Shown here: one piece after another, positions 1 through 6,520 of the stretch
How positions within the stretch are numbered: the stretch's first letter is position 1
How the letters are laid out: each line of letters starts with the position of its first letter
Assembly: GCA_018819005.1 (NCBI GenBank)
Contig: JAHJQU010000302.1
Location: 1 to 11,197, forward strand
From: Pseudomonadota bacterium
Lineage (GTDB): Bacteria; Desulfobacterota; Desulfobacteria; Desulfobacterales; RPRI01
DNA length: 11,197 bases
Reading direction: 5' to 3'
Translations under genes and position numbers: made by a program
The notes under the pieces: model-generated
What the model was told of the DNA's origin: nothing
Seen by the model: only the letters and a program-made list of their open reading frames with translations
Database searches by the model: none

Positions 1-2
1 AG

Positions 3-95
3 CCTTTAAGGTTTGATGAGAAGGATAACCTCCTGCCGTTTCCGGAGGCACAAGGAGAAAGAACCGAAACAGCCGGCGTATCCCCCGCTGCTTGA
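3..95 (+). CDS. C-terminal tail of an unidentified upstream gene (partial)
   Basis: An open frame enters from the left edge and ends at TGA 93-95. It would encode about 30 mostly hydrophilic residues, beginning PLRFDEKDN and ending AGVSPAA. The composition is protein-like, whereas the overlapping frame used by a long version of the next gene is rich in Arg and Lys and looks spurious. No domain can be recognised from so short a tail. It could also be chance open sequence; the reading rests only on the open frame and its position before a well-supported start at 157. Confidence 0.35.
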   Translation, partial: PLRFDEKDNLLPFPEAQGERTETAGVSPAA

Positions 96-156
96 AGCGG
101 AAAATCTTCAATTTTCATGTTACAGAGTTTCTTGCCTTTATATTTTAAAGGATGCC

Positions 157-678
157 ATGCGTGATATAATTTTATTGCATTATATTTTTAAGACACATTC
201 AGGTTATTCTGCAATTTTATTCAGCGATAATCCTCTTAAGATTGTAAGAATACTTCTTCCCTGTTCTAATAAAAAGCGTCTTCAAAAAGAAATTATCAAC
301 AATAAAGCTGGTATTACAGGTACACACCCGAAGATAGTTCTTCTTGCTGAATCGATTCAGGATTATTTTAGCGGAAAAAACAGATCCTTTTCATCCGGCT
401 TTGAAAAGTGGATGGATTATTGCAATTTAACAGAGCTTGAACGATTTGTGCTTCAGGCGACTTCCCGCATCCCTTATGGGGAAACGGCATCCTACAAGGA
501 TATTGCAAAGGCTGTTGGAAGACCAGAAGCCTGCCGCTTTGTCGGGAATACTCTTTCAAAGAACCCGTTCCCCATTCTTATCCCCTGTCACAGAGTGATC
601 AAAAGCGACGGCTCATGCGGCGGTTTTGGGGGCGGAAGGGATCTTAAAATTAAAATGCTGGCGCTTGAGCAACATTGA
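157..678 (+). CDS. ogt: Methylated-DNA--protein-cysteine S-methyltransferase (O6-alkylguanine-DNA alkyltransferase)
   Basis: A suicide DNA-repair protein that transfers alkyl groups from O6-alkylguanine (and O4-alkylthymine) in DNA to its own cysteine. The 173-residue product has the weakly conserved N-terminal domain (about 1-85) and the conserved C-terminal DNA-binding/active-site domain. Visible motifs are IPYGETASY at 105-113, the helix-turn-helix with RFVGN at 127-131 (the DNA-inserting Arg region), the active site PCHRVI with nucleophile Cys144, and the glycine-rich GGFGGG at 155-160. Length is normal for Ogt/MGMT. The frame stays open back to ATG 13, but those 48 codons overlap the upstream tail and are Arg/Lys-rich. 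ATG 157 is preceded by AAAGG and gives the normal family length. The gene has no evident link to the hydrogenase module downstream. Confidence 0.93.
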   Translation: MRDIILLHYIFKTHSGYSAILFSDNPLKIVRILLPCSNKKRLQKEIINNKAGITGTHPKIVLLAESIQDYFSGKNRSFSSGFEKWMDYCNLTELERFVLQATSRIPYGETASYKDIAKAVGRPEACRFVGNTLSKNPFPILIPCHRVIKSDGSCGGFGGGRDLKIKMLALEQH

Positions 679-764
679 AGTCCCGACCTCCTCCCTTTTG
701 TCAGTGCCCGTCCGGAAACAATTTTTGGACACAGTTTAGTTTCCAATACTGCCTATCATTATCA

Positions 765-794
765 TTGCAAAATCCGTATAAAAATTGATAGTAT
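765..794 (+). promoter_or_regulatory. Possible sigma70-type promoter for the hydrogenase genes
   Basis: TTGCAA at 765-770 and TAGTAT at 789-794 are separated by 18 bp in the 174-bp spacer between ogt and the hydrogenase small subunit. The -10 box matches the consensus at only four of six positions. I saw no convincing sigma54-type GG-N10-GC element. Weak, pattern-only evidence. Confidence 0.25.
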
Positions 795-801
795 CGGAGC
801 A

Positions 802-817
802 TGGTTGTTTTCAACCA
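802..817. promoter_or_regulatory. Inverted repeat upstream of the hydrogenase operon
   Basis: TGGTTG, TTTT, CAACCA form a perfect 6-bp inverted repeat with a 4-base loop. It lies 35 bp before the small-subunit ATG and just downstream of the candidate -10 box. It could be an operator, a 5'-leader hairpin or chance. An AT-rich stretch follows, but there is no clean terminator U-tract directly after the stem. The strong Shine-Dalgarno stretch of the small subunit (842-850) lies further downstream. Confidence 0.25.
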
Positions 818-852
818 AATAATTTATTTTTCTGCTGATCAGGGAGGGGGAA

Positions 853-1791
853 ATGCCTGTGAAATTATTCTGGCTTCAGTGTGGAGGATGTGGCGGAGAT
901 ACGTGGTCCCTTTTTAATGCGGAATCCCCGGATCTCATTGAATTTGTTGATTCTCTTGATATTGAAATGTTGTGGCATCCTTCAATCTCCTCCTTAAAGG
1001 CCAAAGACCAAAAAGAGATGATCGACCGCCTGGGAAAAGATGACCTTGAAATAGATATTCTTTGCATAGAAGGTTCAATACTTTGCGGTCCTTCCGGAAC
1101 AGGTATGTGTGACACAATATTCGGCAAACCCAAGAAAGAACTCATCTCATTACTGTCAAATAAAGCAAAGTTCGTCATAGCCGTTGGAACTTGTGCCGCG
1201 TTTGGCGGAATAGGCGGGGATGATTTTGTGGAGGCTACGGGTGTCCAGTTCAGAAAAGCGGAAAAGGGCGGATTGTTGGGAAAAGATTTTATCACAAAAA
1301 GCGGATTGCCTGTTATCAATCTTCCGGGATGCCCCTGCCATTGTGACATAATTAAAGGGACTTTATCAGCCATTGTTGAAGGAACCGGGCTTGAGCTTCG
1401 GGAATATAACACGCCTGAAAAATGGTATGGCATGCTGGTACATGAAGGGTGTACAAGGAACGAATACCATGAATACCGCGTAGAAGAAAAAAAATTTGGT
1501 GAGAAGGGCTGCATGTTTTTTTATCTCGGATGTCACGGACCGCTTGCGTGGGGTCCGTGCAATAAGATTTTATGGAACCGGCGCTCATCAAAAACAAGGA
1601 TAGGGTTGCCTTGTTTCGGTTGCACGCGTCCCGATTTTCCTCAGCAGTATCCTTTTTTTGAAACCAGAAACATCGAGGGTATACCGATTGAATTGCCAGA
1701 AGGAGTCAGCAGAGCACATTATCTTGCCTATAAAAGTATGGCTGCTGCTGCTGCGCCGGAGAGGCTTAAAACGAGGAAGACAGAAATATAA
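853..1791 (+). CDS. Cytosolic [NiFe]-hydrogenase small subunit (group 2/1h-like, Asp at a proximal-cluster ligand position)
   Basis: Iron-sulfur subunit that carries electrons between the NiFe site of the large subunit and a partner. At 312 residues it lacks a Tat signal peptide and a C-terminal membrane anchor, so it should be cytosolic. By motif alignment, proximal-cluster positions are Cys13, Asp16 (normally Cys), Cys114 in VGTCAAFGG and Cys160 in LPGCP. Distal ligands are His197, Cys200, Cys220 and Cys227; medial ligands are Cys236, Cys254 and Cys257. LWHPSIS at 40-46, ILWNRRSSKTR and PCFGCTRPDFP resemble HupU/HoxB, cyanobacterial HupS and group 1h enzymes. Extra cysteines sit near the proximal site (Cys10, Cys162, Cys164). 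A purine-rich Shine-Dalgarno stretch (842-850) precedes the ATG. The large subunit follows after 63 bp. Subgroup assignment needs phylogeny; membership of the small-subunit family is secure. Confidence 0.93.
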   Translation: MPVKLFWLQCGGCGGDTWSLFNAESPDLIEFVDSLDIEMLWHPSISSLKAKDQKEMIDRLGKDDLEIDILCIEGSILCGPSGTGMCDTIFGKPKKELISLLSNKAKFVIAVGTCAAFGGIGGDDFVEATGVQFRKAEKGGLLGKDFITKSGLPVINLPGCPCHCDIIKGTLSAIVEGTGLELREYNTPEKWYGMLVHEGCTRNEYHEYRVEEKKFGEKGCMFFYLGCHGPLAWGPCNKILWNRRSSKTRIGLPCFGCTRPDFPQQYPFFETRNIEGIPIELPEGVSRAHYLAYKSMAAAAAPERLKTRKTEI

Positions 1792-1854
1792 CTAAGCATT
1801 GTCAAGTTCCAGGCTTGCAGGGGTAATCTTCAATATATCAAGAGGCTGCCAATA

Positions 1855-3369
1855 ATGAGTAAAAGTAAGCATATTTTTCCTGTTAACAGGGTCGAAGGGG
1901 ATCTGGATATTCGTATTGAAGTCGAGGACGGAGTTGTCATTGATGCATGGAGCATCGGGACAATGTTCCGTGGTATTGAAAGTATATTGAAAGGACGGGC
2001 TGCTCTGGATGGACTTGTCATTACTCCGAGGGTTTGCGGCATATGCAGTTCATCTCACCTTAAAGCAGCGGCGCTGGCACTTGATATGATATTTGATGCA
2101 AAGGTTCCTGATAACGCCAGGAGGGTAAGAAATGCGACACTTATCGTAGAGCAAATACAAAACGACATTAGACACCCTTTTCTGCTCTTTATGCCTGATT
2201 TTGCCAATGTTGCCTACAAAGACAATCCGCTGTACGGGGAGGCTGTCCGGCGATATGAACCGTTTAGGGGAGAAACAGCGGTTCAGACAATTCAAGAAAG
2301 CAAAAGGCTTATTGAAATTATTTCAATATTGGGAGGGCAGTGGCCCCATTCTTCTTTTATGGTTCCGGGGGGCGTTGTTTCCGTCCCGGACCCGGACGAT
2401 ATTATTCAATGCCGCCAATTGCTGAGAATCTTCCGTGTCTGGTTTGAAAAAAGAGTCCTTGGGTGCACTCTGGATCGCTTCCGGGATGTGAAAAGCGAAT
2501 CGGATCTTTTTTCATGGCTTGATGAATGTGCGGCTCACCGGGAAAGCGATATTGGTTTTTATGTCAGGTTTTCAAAAAAAGCCGGTCTTGACAGAATCGG
2601 AACAGGGCATGGAAATTTTATCAGTTTTGGTTCCCACGAACTTCCGGAGAAGAGTTCTGTTAAGGGTATCAACGGAAGCAGTTATTATCTGCCGGCCGGA
2701 TTCTTTTCGGGCCGGAAAATATTCACTTTTGATCAGGATAAGATTGCCGAGGATGTGTCATATTCGCTCTATGATGATTATGGAAAATCAAGGCACCCTT
2801 TTGAAGGTTTGACAAACCCTCATTGGGCAGGAGATAAGAGTGAAAAATATTCGTGGGCAAAAGCACCGAGGTATGATGGAATGCCTGCTGAAACCGGCCC
2901 GCTTGCCGAGATGATAATATCTTCGAATCCTCTTTTCAAAGACCTCGCAGGGAATAACGGGCCCAGTGTCTTTGTAAGAGAACTTGCGAGGCTTGTAAGA
3001 CCTCTTCATTTAATCCCAGTTCTGGATGAATGGCTGAAAGAGATATTAAAGGATAAAGGCGGTTTTTATGAAAGCTGTAAAAAGCCTGAAAAAGGAGAAG
3101 GGTTCGGGCTGGTTCAAGCTCCAAGAGGGGCTTTAGGCCACTGGGTGACGGTGAAGAATTCAAAGATTGACAGGTATCAGATAATAACTCCAACCACGTG
3201 GAACGGTTCCCCGCGGGATTCAAAAAATGTCAGAGGACCATGGGAGGAAGCTCTTGTTGGTACCAATATTAAAGATAAAGATAATCCTGTGGAAGTGGAG
3301 CACGTTATAAGATCATTTGATCCCTGTCTTGTATGTACGGTGCATGTAATCGACGTCAGGAAAAAGTAA
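1855..3369 (+). CDS. [NiFe]-hydrogenase large (catalytic) subunit
   Basis: Holds the NiFe(CN)2CO site that splits or senses H2. Both cysteine motifs are intact: RVCGICSSSH near the N-terminus (Cys61, Cys64, His68) and DPCLVCTVH at the C-terminus (Cys491, Cys494, His497). Glu14 lies in the N-terminal NRVEGDLD motif. The central region (IQESKRLIEI, GGQWPHSS, MVPGGVV, LGCTLDRF) resembles group 2 and cyanobacterial-type HupL more than periplasmic group 1 enzymes. The 504-residue length is normal. Only seven residues, VIDVRKK, follow His497; many hydrogenases have a cleaved extension of about 15, while sensory types are reported to lack one. AGAGG at 1841-1845 is a plausible ribosome site. No maturation endopeptidase or hyp genes lie in the window, so maturation must rely on genes elsewhere. 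Confidence 0.95.
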   Translation: MSKSKHIFPVNRVEGDLDIRIEVEDGVVIDAWSIGTMFRGIESILKGRAALDGLVITPRVCGICSSSHLKAAALALDMIFDAKVPDNARRVRNATLIVEQIQNDIRHPFLLFMPDFANVAYKDNPLYGEAVRRYEPFRGETAVQTIQESKRLIEIISILGGQWPHSSFMVPGGVVSVPDPDDIIQCRQLLRIFRVWFEKRVLGCTLDRFRDVKSESDLFSWLDECAAHRESDIGFYVRFSKKAGLDRIGTGHGNFISFGSHELPEKSSVKGINGSSYYLPAGFFSGRKIFTFDQDKIAEDVSYSLYDDYGKSRHPFEGLTNPHWAGDKSEKYSWAKAPRYDGMPAETGPLAEMIISSNPLFKDLAGNNGPSVFVRELARLVRPLHLIPVLDEWLKEILKDKGGFYESCKKPEKGEGFGLVQAPRGALGHWVTVKNSKIDRYQIITPTTWNGSPRDSKNVRGPWEEALVGTNIKDKDNPVEVEHVIRSFDPCLVCTVHVIDVRKK

Positions 3370-3391
3370 TGACTTTTTATGAAGCCATCAA
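3361..3391. repeat. Hairpin at the large-subunit stop codon plus a copy of the 6469-6489 repeat end
   Basis: AAAAAGT (3361-3367) and ACTTTTT (3372-3378) form a perfect 7-bp stem with a 4-base loop, overlapping the large-subunit TAA stop. The stretch 3371-3391 matches 6469-6489 at 19 of 21 bases (core GAAGCCATCAA), the right end of the inverted-repeat element after the 110-codon gene. It therefore looks like a lone end or relic of that repeat family in the spacer between hydrogenase and kinase. The hairpin could weakly attenuate transcription into the kinase; no separate T-tract follows the stem. Confidence 0.5.
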
Positions 3392-3431
3392 TATCGTATA
3401 ATAATAAAGAGTTACAACAAGAAAGATAAGC

Positions 3432-5618
3432 ATGGGGATTTGCAATCCTGAAAATCTGAACACAAATCAAAAAGAGATACTTGAGCTGAAGGAAGAAAAC
3501 AGGATTCTCAGGGAAGAAATCCGTACCTCAAGGAAGGCGGCTGAGATAACAGCCGATCTTGTCGTAAAACAGTTTGAGGAGACCGAGGAGATTCTCTATC
3601 GCTTCCAGATCGCTAATGCACTGAGAAAGGCCGTTCTTGATTCAGCGATGCAGATTGCCATAATTGCGGCAGACAAGAAGGGCTTTGTCATTGTTTTTAA
3701 CAGGGGAGCCGAAAAGCTCCTGGGCTACAGGTCTGATGAGGTTGTCGGCAGACTGACATATGATGCATTTCATTTGAAATCCGAACTCGATTTATTAAGA
3801 GACGAATTAATTTCTTCCAGCGGGAAACAGCTTGATGGTCTTGGGGTATTCTTTGAATATGCAAGAAACGGGAATCTGAAAGAACGCGAATGCACTTACA
3901 TCCGGAAAAACGGAACGAGGTTATCCGTTATCCTTTCTGTAAACGAGCTTGTGGATTCAGATGGAACTGCAAGCGGGTTTTTGTGCATCGCATCCGACAT
4001 TTCAGAGATTAAGCGTTCAGAGGAAGCACTCAGAGAGAGCGAGAAGAAATACCGGATGCTTGTTAATAACCTGCCCAATGTCGTTTGCAGGGCGCATATG
4101 GATAGTTCGATAGAATTTTTTGACGACAAGATCGAAGTGCTGACAGGTTATAAAAAAGAAGAATTTATACAAGGCCGGTTGAAGTGGTATGACATTGTGC
4201 TTGAAGAGGATCTTCCATACGTTAAGGAAAAATTTATGGAGGCTCTTGCAACCGACAAATCTTATGTAAGGCAGTACAGAATTAAAACAAAAAACGGAAA
4301 GATGATATGGATAGAGGATGGCGCCCAGATTGTCTGTAATGAAAAAGGAGAAGTTGAATTTATAACAGGCGCTTTTCTGGATATTACCGAGCGTAAAAAA
4401 GCAGAGGAGGCATTAAGAAAAAGTGAAGAAAAGTACAGAAGCATACTTGAAGCAATGGAAGAAGGTTATTTTGAGCTGAGTATTTCCGGAAATATGACTT
4501 TCTTCAACAGAGCATTATGCGATATGGTCGGATCAAGCCCAAGGGAGCTACTAGGGAGCAATTATAGAAGCTTTTTGGATGTTAAAACAGCCGACAGGCT
4601 TTTCAGATTTTTTAACCGCGTATATGAGACAGGGGAGCATGCCTCTGAAACAGATTATGAAATTGCCAGAAAAGACGGAAGTAAAAGATTTTTTGAACTT
4701 TCGGTTTATCCTTTGAAAGATCATGAAGGCGGTTTCATCGGATTCCGCGGGATTTCACGTGACATGACGGAACGGATGACAGCTGAGAACGAAAGGAACC
4801 GGCTTGAAGATCAATTGCACCAGGCCCAGAAACTTGAATCAATCGGCACCCTTGCGGGAGGTGTTGCGCACGATTTTAATAATATTCTTATGGCTCTTCA
4901 GGGAAATGCAACTCTTGTTCAGCTTCAGACTGAGAAAGATCATCCGAATCAGGAACGTCTCGAAAACATAATGGCCCTGATTAAGACAGGATCTGATATT
5001 ACAAGGCGCATCCTGGGCTTTGCAAAAGGAGCAAAGTACAATATTGAAACCTCGGATTTAAATGATGTAGTAAAAAACAGCACGAACATGTTTGCCCGGA
5101 CAAAAAAGGAGATTACGATTCACGAAAAATACGAAAGGGAGTTGTCTACCGTTGATGTTGACCGCGGTCAGATAGCTCAGGTTCTTTTGAACCTTTATGT
5201 GAATGCTGCTGATGCAATGCCGGAAGGCGGAGATTTATACATTGAAAATAGGAACATCGTTTTGAACAGGGAGCTTAAAACAGCATATGAAGCCTTGCAG
5301 GACAGGTATGTAAGGGTATCCATAACTGATACGGGCACAGGAATGGATGAAGCCACAAAGCAGAGAATTTTTGAGCCTTTTTTTTCTACAAAGGAAAGAG
5401 GCAGGGGAACCGGTCTCGGGCTGTCATCCGTTTACGGAATCATCAAGAGGCAGGGTGGCTTTATACATGTGTCGAGCGAGAAAGGAAAGGGCACGACCTT
5501 CGAATTATACTTTCGGTTTCAGGAAGGAAGCTCGGTTTATTGCAGACTGAAAGTGCAATTGCTGATGCTCCGCCCAAAGGTTCTGAAACAATCCTTTTGG
5601 TTGACGATGAGAGTATAA
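3432..5618 (+). CDS. Cytosolic three-PAS sensor histidine kinase (probable N-terminal part of a frameshifted hybrid kinase)
   Basis: Autophosphorylating sensor kinase with no membrane segment, so a soluble sensor. Order: coiled coil at about 10-70; PAS1 about 72-195; PAS2 about 205-322; PAS3 about 335-450, with PAC-like ends such as DITERKKAEEAL linking the domains; HisKA with phospho-acceptor His480 in AGGVAHDFNN; HATPase with N-box Asn591 (NAADAMP), G1 box DTGTGMD (633-638), F-box FEPFF (647-651) and G2 box GRGTGLGL (657-664). After FELYF (690-694) the last 34 residues are unlike any kinase tail and overlap the receiver frame. Restoring one C near 5514 gives FELYFPVSGRK and reads through into the receiver, making an 848-residue hybrid kinase. 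It starts 62 bp after the hydrogenase large subunit, suggesting co-transcription. A weak AAGAAAG ribosome site precedes the ATG. Confidence 0.92.
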   Translation: MGICNPENLNTNQKEILELKEENRILREEIRTSRKAAEITADLVVKQFEETEEILYRFQIANALRKAVLDSAMQIAIIAADKKGFVIVFNRGAEKLLGYRSDEVVGRLTYDAFHLKSELDLLRDELISSSGKQLDGLGVFFEYARNGNLKERECTYIRKNGTRLSVILSVNELVDSDGTASGFLCIASDISEIKRSEEALRESEKKYRMLVNNLPNVVCRAHMDSSIEFFDDKIEVLTGYKKEEFIQGRLKWYDIVLEEDLPYVKEKFMEALATDKSYVRQYRIKTKNGKMIWIEDGAQIVCNEKGEVEFITGAFLDITERKKAEEALRKSEEKYRSILEAMEEGYFELSISGNMTFFNRALCDMVGSSPRELLGSNYRSFLDVKTADRLFRFFNRVYETGEHASETDYEIARKDGSKRFFELSVYPLKDHEGGFIGFRGISRDMTERMTAENERNRLEDQLHQAQKLESIGTLAGGVAHDFNNILMALQGNATLVQLQTEKDHPNQERLENIMALIKTGSDITRRILGFAKGAKYNIETSDLNDVVKNSTNMFARTKKEITIHEKYERELSTVDVDRGQIAQVLLNLYVNAADAMPEGGDLYIENRNIVLNRELKTAYEALQDRYVRVSITDTGTGMDEATKQRIFEPFFSTKERGRGTGLGLSSVYGIIKRQGGFIHVSSEKGKGTTFELYFRFQEGSSVYCRLKVQLLMLRPKVLKQSFWLTMRV
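5511..5518 (+). other. Probable 1-base frameshift splitting kinase and receiver
   Basis: Kinases of this type usually end the ATPase domain with an F-x-[IL]-Y-[FL]-P motif. Here the sequence TTTCGG encodes F-R. Adding one C (TTTCCGG) gives F-P and brings the following codons into the receiver frame as PVSGRKLGLLQTES, with no stop in between. No classic X-XXY-YYZ slippery heptamer is apparent, so a deletion or a sequencing/assembly error is more likely than programmed frameshifting. Confidence 0.7.
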
Positions 5619-5977
5619 TTCTCGATGTTGGCGGAGAAGTCTTAAAAGCCCTGGGTTACAATGTAATTCCTGCAAAAAGCGGGAAGGAGGCGATTGAAAT
5701 ATTACGCCAAACCATGGGCATGAGCGTCCGGGGCAAAGGAAAAGCCCTTAAGCCTGATCTTGTCATCCTCGATATGATAATGCCGGAAATGGGAGGAGCG
5801 GAAACTTTTGATGCAATAAAAAAAATCAACCCTGACATAAAGGTTCTTCTTGCCAGCGGTTACTCCATTGATGGCAAGGCTACGAGGATGCTTGCGAACG
5901 GCTGTAACGGCTTTATCCAGAAACCATATAATATACAGCAGATAAGCAGGAAGATCAGGGAAATTCTGGCAAATTGA
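5540..5977 (+). CDS. Response-regulator receiver domain (probable C-terminal part of the hybrid kinase)
   Basis: CheY-like phospho-acceptor domain of 145 residues. It shows the acidic pair Asp22-Asp23 in LLVDDE, phospho-acceptor Asp78 in VILDMIMPEMGG, Ser106 in LLASGYS (switch position) and Lys128 in QKPY. No output domain follows, so it would act as an internal receiver in a phosphorelay or as a stand-alone receiver. The only usable independent start is TTG 5540, inside the kinase frame and 79 bases before the kinase stop. An AGGAAGGA stretch at 5521-5528 could by chance serve as a ribosome site. The N-terminal 15 residues (QTESAIADAPPKGSE) look like the linker of a fused hybrid kinase. I think this is one gene with the kinase, interrupted by a lost base. 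Confidence 0.85.
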   Translation: MQTESAIADAPPKGSETILLVDDESIILDVGGEVLKALGYNVIPAKSGKEAIEILRQTMGMSVRGKGKALKPDLVILDMIMPEMGGAETFDAIKKINPDIKVLLASGYSIDGKATRMLANGCNGFIQKPYNIQQISRKIREILAN

Positions 5978-6024
5978 TTAGCAGGTTAATCTGTGATAAT
6001 TTTTCTTAAACAGGTGAATTTTTC

Positions 6025-6357
6025 ATGAAACAATATGTTATTGATGAACTGCGGTACAATGACTACGAAAAGGTTAAATTATACCTTGATGAAAATCTTG
6101 GAGCTTCGGAGATCGAAGGTGTTTACTGGTTGCCGTTTGAAAAAAGGCTGTTAACCGATGAACAGGCATCCCATAACGAATGCCAGCCGCTTTTTTTTGT
6201 TATCGACCTTAGACCGGAGCGTATTTCCTGCGAGCTTCTTGTGCGTACGAAAAACAGGATCAAATGCACTTGCATCGGGTATGCCACTGAAAAACAGCGT
6301 AACTGGCTTATTCAATATATTGATGATATACTTAAGCAGCTTGAAATTAAAATTTGA
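6025..6357 (+). CDS. Conserved small protein of unknown function, 110 residues
   Basis: I do not assign a function. The product has no signal peptide or membrane segment and mixes acidic and basic residues. Notable elements are YWLPFEKRLLTDEQ at about 34-47, the Cys at 58 in HNECQP, LLVRTKNRIKCTC at 71-83 and the C-terminal amphipathic segment NWLIQYIDDIL. From memory, similar short proteins with an RTKNR-like motif and a GYAT..QR..LI..I ending occur in deltaproteobacterial genomes; this could not be searched. CAGGTGA at 6011-6017 is a good ribosome site before ATG 6025. It lies 47 bp after the receiver and may belong to the same transcript or start a new one. Its stop codon overlaps the left end of the inverted-repeat element. 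Confidence 0.75.
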   Translation: MKQYVIDELRYNDYEKVKLYLDENLGASEIEGVYWLPFEKRLLTDEQASHNECQPLFFVIDLRPERISCELLVRTKNRIKCTCIGYATEKQRNWLIQYIDDILKQLEIKI

Positions 6358-6490
6358 TGGACTCGTAAAAACTCTATTTTCTCACAAAGTCACTAAGAGC
6401 ACCAACAAAAAAATAATTTAATATTAATAAGTTAACTTTGTGATCTTTGCGGCTTGGCGTGAGATCTTGGCTTTTTACGAAGCCATCAAA
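6353..6490. repeat. 138-bp inverted-repeat (MITE-like) element
   Basis: The left arm 6353-6385 and the right arm 6459-6490 are imperfect inverted copies of about 32 bases. Perfect blocks are TTTGATGG, TCGTAAAAA and TCTCAC when the right arm is read on the - strand. The interior is AT-rich, with a second, weaker inverted similarity (CACAAAG-type left, CTTTGTG-type right). It encodes no plausible protein and has no clear target-site duplication. One end recurs at 3371-3391. This fits a non-autonomous mobile repeat or a structured intergenic repeat; the transcript could fold into a long hairpin between the 110-codon gene and plsC. Confidence 0.7.
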
Positions 6491-6520
6491 GATGCTTTTC
6501 AAAATATTTCGGGAAATGAC

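Noticed and set aside
13..156. N-terminal extension of ogt by 48 codons
   Set aside because: Overlaps the probable end of an upstream gene in another frame, is Arg/Lys-rich, and is not needed for normal Ogt length; ATG 157 has a ribosome site.
714..744. GGAAAC / GTTTCC inverted repeat after ogt, considered as a terminator or IS end
   Set aside because: Six-base arms around a 19-base loop, no T-tract and no transposase or matching second end.
876..1514. 212-codon open frame on the - strand across the hydrogenase small subunit
   Set aside because: Antisense shadow of a strongly supported gene; Ser/Pro-rich composition typical of a reverse-frame reading and no ribosome site or domain.
5511..5518. 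Programmed -1 ribosomal frameshift between kinase and receiver
   Set aside because: No canonical slippery heptamer or evident downstream pseudoknot; a missing C that restores the usual LYFP motif is a simpler explanation.
5976..5991. GATTA / TAATC stem after the receiver as a terminator
   Set aside because: Only a 5-bp AT-rich stem, with a T-run several bases away; too weak to call.
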